DNA of 64,000 bases from NCBI RefSeq assembly GCF_901538265.1, contig NZ_LR593886.1:5477738-5541737 (forward strand), in the 5' to 3' direction. The notes under the pieces were generated by a model. That model was not told the origin of the DNA and ran no database searches. It was given only the letters and a program-made list of their open reading frames with translations. Below, one piece after another: positions 8,844-17,580 of the stretch (its first letter is position 1; each line of letters begins with the position of its first letter). Position numbers and translations under genes: made by a program. The stretch comes from Gemmata massiliana. Lineage in GTDB: Bacteria > Planctomycetota > Planctomycetia > Gemmatales > Gemmataceae.

Positions 8844-9086
8844 TTAACCCGCAGACGCGACCTCGACCCCGCGGATCTCGGCCGCCACTTCTTCGGGCGT
8901 GCGCAGTGACGCGCCACTCGTTCCGTTGATGCTCCTGCCATCCACTTCAACGTTGAATTCACCCTTATTGCCGTCCACGACCCGGACATTGAGGTTGGGA
9001 TCGTTCCGGAGCGCGGACGTGAGTTGATCGGTGTGACTCCCGATATTGGGACAGGTCGGGCACCGACGAATGGTGACGTTCTTCAT
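8844..9086 (-). CDS. small CPTC redox protein, possibly SelW/Rdx-like thioredoxin fold (80 aa)
   Basis: The ATG at 9086 has a strong GGAGG six bases upstream. The product starts with a beta strand leading directly into C-P-T-C (KNVTIRRCPTCPNIGSH). A helix follows, then a strand, a Gly-rich turn and a second strand (GEFNVEVDGRSI). This order (strand-CxxC-helix, then G-x-F-x-V-x-x-D-G) is the layout of the Rdx family that includes selenoprotein W. It could also be a plain thioredoxin-like protein. Both motif residues are cysteine, not Sec. Convergent with the gene at 7730 and lying close to a selenoprotein gene. Confidence 0.55.
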   Translation of the reverse strand: MKNVTIRRCPTCPNIGSHTDQLTSALRNDPNLNVRVVDGNKGEFNVEVDGRSINGTSGASLRTPEEVAAEIRGVEVASAG

Positions 9087-9170
9087 GATGAGCCTCCACA
9101 GCAAGAGAGGTGGGGCGATTCACAACCACCACCTCAAATCGTCGCAAGTGATGTGCCGAACGGCTCTCAA

Positions 9171-10418
9171 TCACGTGAGACGATCCGCTTTCCGCAACGT
9201 GGGGAACAACCACGTCCAAAGGCCCGTTACGAACAGTGACCCAAAACCTCCGAAGGCCACCGCACTAACCGGGCCAAGGAACCGAGCAACGACCCCGCTC
9301 TCGAACTCGCCTAGTTCGTTCGATGCCCCGATGAACAGTGTGGAAACCGCCGAAACCCGCCCGCGCATCCGGTCCGGCGTCGCGATCTGCACGAGGCTTT
9401 GCCGCGTGAACACCGACACCATGTCGGCCCCACCCAGCACGGCCAGCGCAAAAACGGAAAGTGCGAACGAACGCGAGTACGCAAACACGATCGTCATCAC
9501 CCCGAACAGAGCGACCGCGAGGAGCATCTTCCCCCCCGCCCCACTCCGAATCGGTCGGAGCGCCAAAACGCTAGCCACGACCAGCGCCCCGATCGCCGGC
9601 GACGAGCGCAGGATGCCGAACCCTTCCGGCCCCACATGCAACACGTCGCGAGCGAATACGGGGAGCAACCCGGTAGCGCCGCCGAGTAGCACCGCGAACA
9701 AGTCGAGCGAGATCGCACCCAGAACCAACTTGTTGTGCCACACGTACCCGAGCCCCTCACGGATCTGCGCCGCCCGCGAGCGCCCGTGCTCGAACGGCGG
9801 TCGGGTGTCCGCGCGAATCAGCAGGCAGCAGATAGTCGAACCCACGTACAAACCGGCGCTCACGCTGTACCCAAGAACCGGGGAGATCGAACACAGCAGC
9901 CCGCCGAGCGCCGGGCCGAGAATGCTCCCCAGTTGCGCCACCAGAGAGTTCGTCGCGATCGCACGCGGTAACAGGTGAATCGGCACGAGCATCGGCCCCA
10001 GCGCACTCGCTGCCGGGTGGAAGAACGCCCGCGCACTCCCGAACAGGGCCGACAGAACAAAGACCGGCCACAAACCGGTTCCCAGTTCCGACCGCAGTGC
10101 GAGCGCCGCGGACGTGATTAACTGCGTGATGTAGCACAGCGCGAGGATGAGCCGGCGGTTGTACCGATCGGCCGTTTCCCCCGCGACAAGCGTCAGACAA
10201 ATGAGGGGAAGGAACTGAACCAGTCCGATCATCCCCACCGCGAACGCGGCTTCCTCGACGTCCATCGTCCGGCGGGCGATTTCGTACACCTCCCACGCGA
10301 TCGTTACCGCCTGGGAACCGGTTGCCAGGGTGCTGAAGAATCGGCTGGTCAGAAAGAGAACATAGGGGCGACGGCCGAACAGCGTGTCGCCGGTCGGCGG
10401 TTGAGAATCGGTGGTCAT
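9171..10418 (-). CDS. MFS transporter of the EntS-like exporter type
   Basis: A 415-residue inner-membrane major-facilitator protein with about twelve hydrophobic segments. Characteristic stretches are FLTSRFFSTLATGSQAV in the first helix, the A-like motif GETADRYNRRLIL between helices 2 and 3, GPALGGLLCSISPVLGYSVSAG, and the DRMRGRVSAV motif late in the protein. This last motif is typical of the EntS/macrolide-efflux group (MFS_3). I preferred ATG 10418 over the upstream in-frame codon because the upstream 22 residues are not membrane-like. Substrate unknown. It is divergent from gnd, with the intervening 140 bases probably holding both promoters. Confidence 0.85.
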   Translation of the reverse strand: MTTDSQPPTGDTLFGRRPYVLFLTSRFFSTLATGSQAVTIAWEVYEIARRTMDVEEAAFAVGMIGLVQFLPLICLTLVAGETADRYNRRLILALCYITQLITSAALALRSELGTGLWPVFVLSALFGSARAFFHPAASALGPMLVPIHLLPRAIATNSLVAQLGSILGPALGGLLCSISPVLGYSVSAGLYVGSTICCLLIRADTRPPFEHGRSRAAQIREGLGYVWHNKLVLGAISLDLFAVLLGGATGLLPVFARDVLHVGPEGFGILRSSPAIGALVVASVLALRPIRSGAGGKMLLAVALFGVMTIVFAYSRSFALSVFALAVLGGADMVSVFTRQSLVQIATPDRMRGRVSAVSTLFIGASNELGEFESGVVARFLGPVSAVAFGGFGSLFVTGLWTWLFPTLRKADRLT

Positions 10419-10560
10419 CTTTCTTTTCTTATGAGCGCCGGCGGTCGGCTCCCAACGAGCGAAATAGAACGCACGGAGGGTCAAATACCCGGCTCCGGCC
10501 CGTTGTTTGCCCTCAACCTCTCTCGATCAGCTCCGGTTCTTCACCACGCGGGAGTTCCTC

Positions 10561-11580
10561 ATGCAACTCGGGATGATCGGTCTGGGCCGAATGGGTGCGA
10601 ACATGGTTCGCAGACTCATGCGCAGTAAACACGAGTGCGTCGCGTTCGATACGCACCCCGACGCCGTCCAAGCGCTGGTCAAAGAGGGCGCAGTTGGTGC
10701 CACGACGCTCGACGAACTGGTGAAGAAGCTCGCAAAACCGCGGGCGCTGTGGCTCATGGTTCCGGCCGCTATTGTCGACCGTGTGCTGGCCGATCTGACT
10801 TCGCGCCTCGAACCGGGCGACATCGTGATCGACGGCGGGAACTCGTATTACGTGGACGACATTCGCCGCGCCAAGGAACTGTCTGCGAAGGGGCTGCACT
10901 ATGTCGACGTGGGGACCAGCGGCGGGGTGTTCGGGCTGGATCGCGGATACTGCCAGATGATTGGCGGCGAACCCGCGGTCGTAAAGCACCTCGACCCGAT
11001 CTTTGCCGCGCTCGCTCCGCCAATCGAATCGGCCCCGCGTACCCCAGGGAAAGAAGGACCGACGCGCCCCGCCGAACACGGCTACTTGCACTGTGGGCCG
11101 AACGGGGCCGGGCACTTCGTCAAAATGGTTCACAACGGCATCGAGTACGGGATCATGGCCGCGTATGCGGAGGGCATGAACATCCTCAAGCACGCGAACG
11201 TAGGTCGGCGCGAACACGCGGCCGACGCGGAAACGACCCCACTCCGCTCTCCGGAACACTACCAGTACGATCTGAACGTGGCCGATATCGCCGAAGTGTG
11301 GCGCCGGGGAAGTGTCGTTTCGTCCTGGTTGCTCGATCTGACCGCACAAGCGCTGGGATCGGACCCGGATCTCGCGCATTTCGCGGGCCGCGTGTCCGAT
11401 TCCGGTGAGGGGCGCTGGACCGTCACCGCGGCAATCGACGAGGGCGTTCCGGTCCCGGTGCTGACCGCCGCGCTGTTCGAGCGGTTCTCTTCACGCGGCG
11501 AGGACGAGTACGCGAACCGGCTACTCTCCGCGATGCGACACGCCTTCGGCGGGCACCAGGAGAAGCCCGCGGCGCAGTAG
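10561..11580 (+). CDS. gnd: 6-phosphogluconate dehydrogenase, decarboxylating
   Basis: Oxidises 6-phosphogluconate to ribulose 5-phosphate with release of CO2. The 339-residue protein shows the N-terminal dinucleotide-binding motif ([11 protein letters not shown]), the [11 protein letters not shown] segment, the substrate motif [14 protein letters not shown] and the catalytic helix [14 protein letters not shown]. The length places it with the short GntZ/YqeC-type enzymes rather than the ~470-residue E. coli form. A family-variable insertion ([19 protein letters not shown]) precedes the catalytic helix. ATG 10561 has GGGAG six bases upstream and matches the normal N-terminus. zwf follows, so the two oxidative pentose phosphate enzymes are adjacent. 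Confidence 0.93.
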   Translation: MQLGMIGLGRMGANMVRRLMRSKHECVAFDTHPDAVQALVKEGAVGATTLDELVKKLAKPRALWLMVPAAIVDRVLADLTSRLEPGDIVIDGGNSYYVDDIRRAKELSAKGLHYVDVGTSGGVFGLDRGYCQMIGGEPAVVKHLDPIFAALAPPIESAPRTPGKEGPTRPAEHGYLHCGPNGAGHFVKMVHNGIEYGIMAAYAEGMNILKHANVGRREHAADAETTPLRSPEHYQYDLNVADIAEVWRRGSVVSSWLLDLTAQALGSDPDLAHFAGRVSDSGEGRWTVTAAIDEGVPVPVLTAALFERFSSRGEDEYANRLLSAMRHAFGGHQEKPAAQ

Positions 11581-11599
11581 CTCTCCGCATCGAACGAAA

Positions 11600-11660
11600 G
11601 CGTGCGGCGCGACATTGGGTCTGGTGGCCAAGCCCACACGCCGAATGTTGCGCCGCACGC
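11600..11660. terminator. 17-bp inverted repeat between gnd and zwf
   Basis: Arms at 11600-11616 and 11644-11660 are complementary over 17 bases with one G-U type mismatch, enclosing 27 bases. No T run follows, so it is either a factor-independent-like terminator of gnd or a palindromic intergenic repeat. Confidence 0.5.
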
Positions 11661-11758
11661 GCTCACCCGGGTGTTCACCGCTCACGCTTATATCAAGCAA
11701 CCCTCATCCGTGCAGCCCGGTATGACACTTTGAAAATCGCCCCTACGGAGAACGTTCA

Positions 11759-13138
11759 ATGAGCGAACAAGCGGCCGATGCCCTGGTTTTCTTTGGCGCG
11801 ACCGGCGATCTGGCGTTCAAGAAAATATTCCCCGCGCTCCAGGCAACGGCCCGGCGCGGGCGCCTCGCGATTCCGGTTGTAGGGGTGGCCAAAGCGGGAT
11901 GGAATCTTGACCAGTTCCGTGCCCGCGCCAAGGCGAGCGTCGAGGCCCACGGCGGTCTCGATCCGGCCGGGTTCGAGACACTGTGCAAGCAACTCCGGTA
12001 CGTTGACGGCGACTATGCCGATCCGGGCACGTTCGAGGCGCTGCGCCGGGAACTCGGCGGCGCTCGGTACCCCGCTCACTACCTCGCGATCCCGCCGGCC
12101 CTGTTCGGTCCCGTAGTGGAACAGCTCGGCAAGTCCGGCTGCACACAAGGGGCGCGAGTCATCGTCGAAAAACCGTTCGGCCGCGACCTGGACTCTGCCC
12201 AGAAACTCAACCAGACGCTCCTCGGATCGTTCCACGAGTCGAGCATCTTCCGAATCGACCACTACCTCGGAAAAGAGCCGGTCCAAAACCTCGTATTCTT
12301 CCGGTTCGCGAACAGTTTCCTGGAGCCGGTCTGGAACCGGCACCACATCGCGAGCGTGCAAATCACGATGGCGGAAGACTTCGGGGTCCAGGGGCGCGGT
12401 GCGTTCTACGAGCAAGCCGGCGCGCTCCGGGATGTGGTCCAGAATCACCTCCTCCAGATCCTCGCCAACCTCACAATGGAACCCCCGGTTTCCACCAGCG
12501 GCGAGGCCGTCCGGGACGAAAAAGTGAAGGTGCTCCGCGCGATCCCTTCGCTTAAACCCGCAGACGTGGTTCGCGGGCAGTTCCGCGGGTACCGGGACGA
12601 AAAAGGCATTGCGCCCGATTCGCAAATCGACACATTCGCCGCGATCAAGCTCTCCGTGAACAACTGGCGCTGGCAGGGCGTACCCTTCTACATCCGGGCC
12701 GGTAAGTGCCTGCCTGTAACCGCGACCGAAGTTCTCGTGCGGTTCCATCGACCGCCTGTACCGTATGTGGCGAACGCTCCGGCCAACTACATCCGGTTCC
12801 GGATCAGCCCGGACGTCGCGATCGCGCTCTCCACAATGGTGAAGGCTCCGGGCGAAGCGTTCACTGGCACACCCGCGGAACTGATCGCGGTCCACCACCC
12901 CGACGGTGCGGAGATGGACGCTTACGAGCGGTTGCTCGGCGACGCGATGAAGGGTAACGCGACTGAGTTCGCCCGCGAAGATTACGTGGAAGAGGCGTGG
13001 CGTATCGTCGACCCAGTGCTTGGGTCCGTGGTTCCGGTCACCGAGTACGAACCACGCTCGTGGGGGCCAGCAGAGGCGAACCGGCTGATCGGGAGCGATG
13101 GTCCGTGGCACGATCCCGCGGTCCGTCAAGCAAATTGA
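11759..13138 (+). CDS. zwf: glucose-6-phosphate 1-dehydrogenase
   Basis: First enzyme of the oxidative pentose phosphate pathway, oxidising glucose 6-phosphate to 6-phosphogluconolactone with NAD(P)+. The 459-residue product opens with the nucleotide-binding motif ([18 protein letters not shown]), carries [11 protein letters not shown], and has the active-site signature [13 protein letters not shown] followed by [20 protein letters not shown]. The C-terminal half includes [11 protein letters not shown], where most family members have RTGK. The length is normal for bacterial enzymes. It follows gnd in the same direction. A 6-phosphogluconolactonase gene is not seen next to it. Confidence 0.93.
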   Translation: MSEQAADALVFFGATGDLAFKKIFPALQATARRGRLAIPVVGVAKAGWNLDQFRARAKASVEAHGGLDPAGFETLCKQLRYVDGDYADPGTFEALRRELGGARYPAHYLAIPPALFGPVVEQLGKSGCTQGARVIVEKPFGRDLDSAQKLNQTLLGSFHESSIFRIDHYLGKEPVQNLVFFRFANSFLEPVWNRHHIASVQITMAEDFGVQGRGAFYEQAGALRDVVQNHLLQILANLTMEPPVSTSGEAVRDEKVKVLRAIPSLKPADVVRGQFRGYRDEKGIAPDSQIDTFAAIKLSVNNWRWQGVPFYIRAGKCLPVTATEVLVRFHRPPVPYVANAPANYIRFRISPDVAIALSTMVKAPGEAFTGTPAELIAVHHPDGAEMDAYERLLGDAMKGNATEFAREDYVEEAWRIVDPVLGSVVPVTEYEPRSWGPAEANRLIGSDGPWHDPAVRQAN

Positions 13139-13246
13139 GGACCACAGCGCTTTTCTGCTATTCTCGCTCGGGCGTGAAAAGCTCGCGCCGGTGATCGGGT
13201 ATGCTGGTGCGTAGTTGGGAGTTGACGACTTCGTTGGAGCACTCCA

Positions 13247-15742
13247 TTGCCACCGATCTCTGCACAACCGGCTCCCACCGGCACTCCGGTCGCACCAGAA
13301 CACAACGGGCACGGAAAGATTCTATTTTCCGGCGACCCGAACGCTTCCTACGAACGACGACTCGTATTCGATCACGTCGTCGAGCCTAAAACCGCGACGA
13401 TCCGCGAGCAGTTTGAAGCGGTCGCGCGGGCGGTACGTGACCTCCTCACCCGGCAGTGGCTCAAGACCACCCAGACCTACGATCGAGCGAACCCGAAGCG
13501 CGTGTACTACCTGTCGATGGAGTTCCTCATTGGTCGCTCGCTGACCAATAACATCACCAACTTAATGGCCGAACCGATCGTTCAGGAGGCGATGAAACGG
13601 GAAGGACTCGATCCGATCACGCTGGCCGAACAGGAACCAGACGCGGGACTGGGCAACGGCGGGCTCGGTCGGCTGGCAGCGTGCTTCCTCGATTCGATGG
13701 CCACCATGCAGCTCCCGGCCATCGGCTACGGGTTGCGCTACGAGTACGGCATCTTTCGGCAGGAGATCGAAAACGGTTCACAAGTGGAGCGCCCGGATAA
13801 CTGGCTCCGCCGGCCAGACCCGTGGGAAATTCCCCGCCTGTGCGAAACGGTTGAAGCTCGACTCAACTGTTCGGTCCGCATTCACAACGGCGCGCCGCAC
13901 CTGGAGCCGAACGCTCCTCGGGTGCTCGTCGGCGTCCCCTACGACCGCCCGATCGTCGGGTTCGGCGGGAAGACGGTTAACACACTGCGATTGTGGGGCG
14001 CCTCGGCCCCCGATTTCTTTAACCTCGGCGAGTTCAACCACGGCGACTTCTTCGGTGCGGTTCTCGACCGCGTAACGGCCGAGAGCCTGACCCGCGTGCT
14101 GTACCCGGACGACTCGACGGCCGCGGGGCGCCGACTCCGGTTCGTGCAGGAATACTTTTTGGTCGCCTGTTCCCTCGCGGACATCCTGCGCCGGTTCAAG
14201 TCCAGCAACAGCGACTGGCGCGCCCTACCCGACAAAGTCGCGATCCAGTTAAACGACACGCACCCGACCCTCACGGTCACCGAACTGATGCGCGTGCTGC
14301 TCGACGACGCGCGCCTCGGCTGGGACGAGGCCTGGGATCTGACCGTCCGCACGCTCGCGTACACGAACCACACGCTGCTACCCGAAGCCCTGGAGCGGTG
14401 GCCGGTGGAACTGTTCGAGCTGGTACTCCCGCGCCACCTGGAACTGATCTTCGAGATCAACCGACGATTCCTTGGTGCGGTACGAGCCAAGTTCCCCGGT
14501 GACGAAGCGCGAGCGGAACGGGCGAGCCTCATCGAAGAGGGCGCGAGCCGCAACGTGCGGATGGCGCACCTCGCGATCGTCGGCACGCACAGCACCAACG
14601 GCGTCGCGGCCATCCACTCGGAACTGCTCCGCACCCGCACCGTGAAAGACCTCGCCGAAATGTTCCCCGAACGGTTTGGGAACAAGACGAACGGCATCAC
14701 CCCGCGGCGCTGGCTGCACTTGTGCAATCCGGCACTCGCCACACTCATTACCGACGCAATCGGCGACGGTTGGGTCACCGATCTGTCGAAGCTCCGTGCC
14801 CTCGCACCGCTCGCCGAAGACCCGACCCTCCGCGCGAAGTTCCGCCGGGCCAAAGAAACCGCCAAGGAGCGGTTCACCTCTTGGCTACAAACGACAACCG
14901 GACAGGTCGTCAACCCCGTCTCGATCTTCGATTGCCAGATCAAGCGCATCCACGAGTACAAGCGCCAGTTGCTCATGGTGCTGCACATCGTGGTACTCTA
15001 CAACCGGCTGCGAGCGGACCCGACCCTCCCCATTCCGCCGCGCACGTTCTTCTTCGCGGGCAAGGCGGCCCCCGCGTACACGCTCGCGAAGCTCATCATC
15101 CGCCTCATCAACAGCGTGGCCGCAGTAATCGATTCCGACCCGGCGGTGCGCGGGAAACTCGCGGTCGTGTTCCTGCCCGAATACAACGTGTCCCTCGCCG
15201 AACGGCTGATCCCGGCTGCGGACGTGTCCGAACAGATCTCCACCGCGGGGTTCGAGGCGAGCGGCACCAGCAACATGAAGTTCATGATGAATGGGGCGCT
15301 CACGGTGGGTACACGCGACGGCGCCACGATCGAAATGGCCCAGGAAGCCGGTGAGGACAACTTCTTCCTGTTCGGCCTCACCGCCGATCAGGTGGCCAGT
15401 AGCCGCGGGTGGTACGATCCGCACTGGCACTACGCCCACGAACTGGAAACCCGGACCGCACTCGACTTGATCGCGCTGGGTCACTTCAGTAACGGTGACC
15501 CGGGGGTGTTCGCCCCGATCCGTGACACGCTGCTCACGAAGGGCGACTACTACATGCACCTGGCGGACCTGGGCGATTACACGCGCACCCAAGAGCACGT
15601 GAGCGCGCTGTTTACGGACCCGGACGCCTGGGCGAAGAAGGCGCTCCTGAACATCGCGCACTCGGGCCGGTTCTCCAGCGACCGAACGATCCACGAGTAC
15701 GCGACCGAGATTTGGGGCGCCGGGCCGTGCCCGGTCGATTGA
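13247..15742 (+). CDS. glgP: glycogen/maltodextrin phosphorylase
   Basis: Releases glucose 1-phosphate from glycogen by phosphorolysis using pyridoxal phosphate. The 831-residue protein has the N-terminal [16 protein letters not shown] motif, [26 protein letters not shown], the ATP/AMP-independent catalytic core, and the PLP site [16 protein letters not shown] with Lys678 as the cofactor-binding lysine. Length is normal (E. coli GlgP ~815). I take the TTG at 13247, which has GGAG at seven bases; an alternative internal start would shorten the variable N-terminus. It is followed by pgm, giving a direct route from glycogen to glucose 6-phosphate and on to the zwf/gnd pair just upstream. Confidence 0.93.
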   Translation: MPPISAQPAPTGTPVAPEHNGHGKILFSGDPNASYERRLVFDHVVEPKTATIREQFEAVARAVRDLLTRQWLKTTQTYDRANPKRVYYLSMEFLIGRSLTNNITNLMAEPIVQEAMKREGLDPITLAEQEPDAGLGNGGLGRLAACFLDSMATMQLPAIGYGLRYEYGIFRQEIENGSQVERPDNWLRRPDPWEIPRLCETVEARLNCSVRIHNGAPHLEPNAPRVLVGVPYDRPIVGFGGKTVNTLRLWGASAPDFFNLGEFNHGDFFGAVLDRVTAESLTRVLYPDDSTAAGRRLRFVQEYFLVACSLADILRRFKSSNSDWRALPDKVAIQLNDTHPTLTVTELMRVLLDDARLGWDEAWDLTVRTLAYTNHTLLPEALERWPVELFELVLPRHLELIFEINRRFLGAVRAKFPGDEARAERASLIEEGASRNVRMAHLAIVGTHSTNGVAAIHSELLRTRTVKDLAEMFPERFGNKTNGITPRRWLHLCNPALATLITDAIGDGWVTDLSKLRALAPLAEDPTLRAKFRRAKETAKERFTSWLQTTTGQVVNPVSIFDCQIKRIHEYKRQLLMVLHIVVLYNRLRADPTLPIPPRTFFFAGKAAPAYTLAKLIIRLINSVAAVIDSDPAVRGKLAVVFLPEYNVSLAERLIPAADVSEQISTAGFEASGTSNMKFMMNGALTVGTRDGATIEMAQEAGEDNFFLFGLTADQVASSRGWYDPHWHYAHELETRTALDLIALGHFSNGDPGVFAPIRDTLLTKGDYYMHLADLGDYTRTQEHVSALFTDPDAWAKKALLNIAHSGRFSSDRTIHEYATEIWGAGPCPVD

Positions 15743-15789
15743 GTCAACCGAATTCGCGTACCCGCGACGCGATTACCAGAGAGTACCCG

Positions 15790-17430
15790 ATGCCGATCTC
15801 TCCGCTCGCCGGGAAACCGGTCCCGAAAGAACTGCTCGTCGACGTCGCCGCCCTGGAGCGGGCGTACTACTCCCACAAGCCCGACCCGGGCGACCCCAAC
15901 CAGCGGGTCGCGTTCGGCACGAGCGGGCACCGCGGCACACCGGGCAACAACACGTTCACCGAGGCCCACATTCTCGCGATCTCGCAAGCCATTTGCGACT
16001 ACCGCGCGGCCCACGGGATCACCGGCCCGCTGTTCATGGGCAAGGACACGCACGCACTCTCCGCCGCTGCTCAGCGCACGGCCCTGGAGGTGCTCGCGGC
16101 CAACGGCGCCGAGACCGTGATCCAGAGGGACAACGGCGTGACCCCGACGCCCGTCATCTCGCGCGCGATCATCGTTCATAACCGCGGGCGCTCGACGGGC
16201 CTCGCCGACGGGATCGTCATCACGCCCTCGCATAACCCGCCCGAGGACGGCGGGTTCAAGTACAACCCGACCAACGGTGGCCCGGCCGACACGGACATCA
16301 CGAAGTGGGTCCAGGACCGCGCGAACGAACTGTTGCGCGGGAACAACACGGGTGTGAAGCGCGTCCCGCCGCTCTCGGCTCTCACCGCGGCGACCACGCG
16401 CCACGAGGACTTCGTCCGCCCGTATGTGGACGACCTCCGGAACGTGATCGACATGGATGCGATCCGCGGCGCGAAGCTGAAGCTCGGTGTGGACCCACTC
16501 GGCGGCGCGGCCGGCGGGTACTGGGCCGTCATCAACGAAACCTACGGGCTGAACATCGAAGTCACGAACGCGGCGGTCGATCCGACGTTCTCGTTCATGA
16601 CCGCGGACCACGACGGGAAGATCCGGATGGACTGCTCCAGTCCCTACGCAATGGCCCGGCTCGTCGCGCTCAAGGACAAATACCGCGTCGCGTTCGCGAA
16701 CGACCCGGACTCCGACCGGCACGGGATCGTCACCCCGTCCGCGGGGCTGATGAACCCGAACCATTACCTCGCGGTCGCGATCCGCTACCTGCTCACGCAC
16801 CGCCCAGGCTGGCGCGCGAGCGCGGCCATCGGGAAGACGCTCGTCAGCAGCGCGCTGATCGACCGCGTGGTCTACTCGCTCGGCCGCACGTTGCTGGAAG
16901 TACCAGTCGGGTTCAAGTGGTTCGCGCCGGGTCTGTTCGACGGGTCCGTCGGCTTCGGAGGTGAAGAGAGCGCCGGCGCCAGTTTCCTGCGGAAAGACGG
17001 CACTGTGTGGTCCACAGACAAGGACGGTCCAATTCTGTGCCTGCTCGCGGCCGAAATCACAGCCGTAACCGGGAAAGACCCGGGCGAGCACTTCGCCGAA
17101 ATCGCGGCCGAATTCGGGATGCCGAGTTACACCCGCATCGACGCCCCCGCAACCCCGGAACAGAAGGCGAAGCTCTCGAAACTCGCGCCCGAAAATGTGA
17201 CCGCGTCGGAACTGGCCGGGGACTCGATCACCGCGAAATTGACCCGCGCCCCAGGGAACGATGCCCCGATTGGTGGACTGAAAGTAGTCTCCGCGGGTGG
17301 CTGGTTCGCCGCGCGGCCGTCAGGCACCGAGAACGTTTACAAGGTGTACGCCGAGAGCTTCCGCGGTGCTGAGCACCTCGACCGCATCGTCAGCGAAGCT
17401 CAACAGATCGTCACCGCAGCGCTCAAATAA
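15790..17430 (+). CDS. pgm: alpha-D-glucose phosphate-specific phosphoglucomutase
   Basis: Interconverts glucose 1-phosphate and glucose 6-phosphate. The 546-residue length equals E. coli Pgm. Motifs in order are FGTSGHRG near the N-terminus, the phosphoserine loop [16 protein letters not shown] with Ser147, the metal loop DPDSDRHG, the sugar-binding loop [10 protein letters not shown], and the phosphate-binding [10 protein letters not shown] near the C-terminus. ATG 15790 is preceded by AGAG and gives the standard N-terminus. Lies 47 bases after glgP in the same direction, probably one transcript. A strong hairpin follows the stop codon. Confidence 0.94.
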   Translation: MPISPLAGKPVPKELLVDVAALERAYYSHKPDPGDPNQRVAFGTSGHRGTPGNNTFTEAHILAISQAICDYRAAHGITGPLFMGKDTHALSAAAQRTALEVLAANGAETVIQRDNGVTPTPVISRAIIVHNRGRSTGLADGIVITPSHNPPEDGGFKYNPTNGGPADTDITKWVQDRANELLRGNNTGVKRVPPLSALTAATTRHEDFVRPYVDDLRNVIDMDAIRGAKLKLGVDPLGGAAGGYWAVINETYGLNIEVTNAAVDPTFSFMTADHDGKIRMDCSSPYAMARLVALKDKYRVAFANDPDSDRHGIVTPSAGLMNPNHYLAVAIRYLLTHRPGWRASAAIGKTLVSSALIDRVVYSLGRTLLEVPVGFKWFAPGLFDGSVGFGGEESAGASFLRKDGTVWSTDKDGPILCLLAAEITAVTGKDPGEHFAEIAAEFGMPSYTRIDAPATPEQKAKLSKLAPENVTASELAGDSITAKLTRAPGNDAPIGGLKVVSAGGWFAARPSGTENVYKVYAESFRGAEHLDRIVSEAQQIVTAALK

Positions 17431-17435
17431 GCGAA

Positions 17436-17496
17436 CCCCGCCCGCAAGGGCGGCGGGTGGGTCGATGACCTGCACCCGCCGCCCTTGCGGGCGGGG
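17436..17496. terminator. perfect 24-bp inverted repeat after pgm
   Basis: Arms 17436-17459 and 17473-17496 are perfectly complementary over 24 bases around a 13-base loop. It begins five bases after the pgm stop codon and sits between convergent genes (pgm and the S9 peptidase), so a bidirectional terminator role is likely. Confidence 0.65.
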
Positions 17497-17567
17497 TAAT
17501 CGTTGCTTGATTCAACCCTGCCCTTGCGGACAGGGTTCACCAAACCCTCGCCCTTGTGGGCGGTGCT
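17436..17567. repeat. cluster of degenerate GCCCTTGYGGGCGG palindromic units
   Basis: The core CGCCCTTGCGGGCGG (or its complement) appears at about 17440-17454, 17478-17493, as a diverged copy at 17514-17537 (arms AACCCTG and CAGGGTT) and again at about 17549-17563. This looks like a run of REP-like palindromic units rather than a single terminator. Confidence 0.5.
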
Positions 17568-17580
17568 CACCGAACTACAG

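Noticed and set aside
8844..9086. Treating the CPTC protein as a third selenoprotein
   Set aside because: Both active-site codons are ordinary Cys codons; there is no UGA in the frame.
11756..13312. Long minus-strand open frame over zwf
   Set aside because: Antisense shadow of a well-supported gene in GC-rich DNA; the translation is Arg/Pro/His-rich with no family character.
17436..17567. CRISPR array
   Set aside because: Units are degenerate palindromes of about 15 bases with no uniform spacers and no cas genes nearby.
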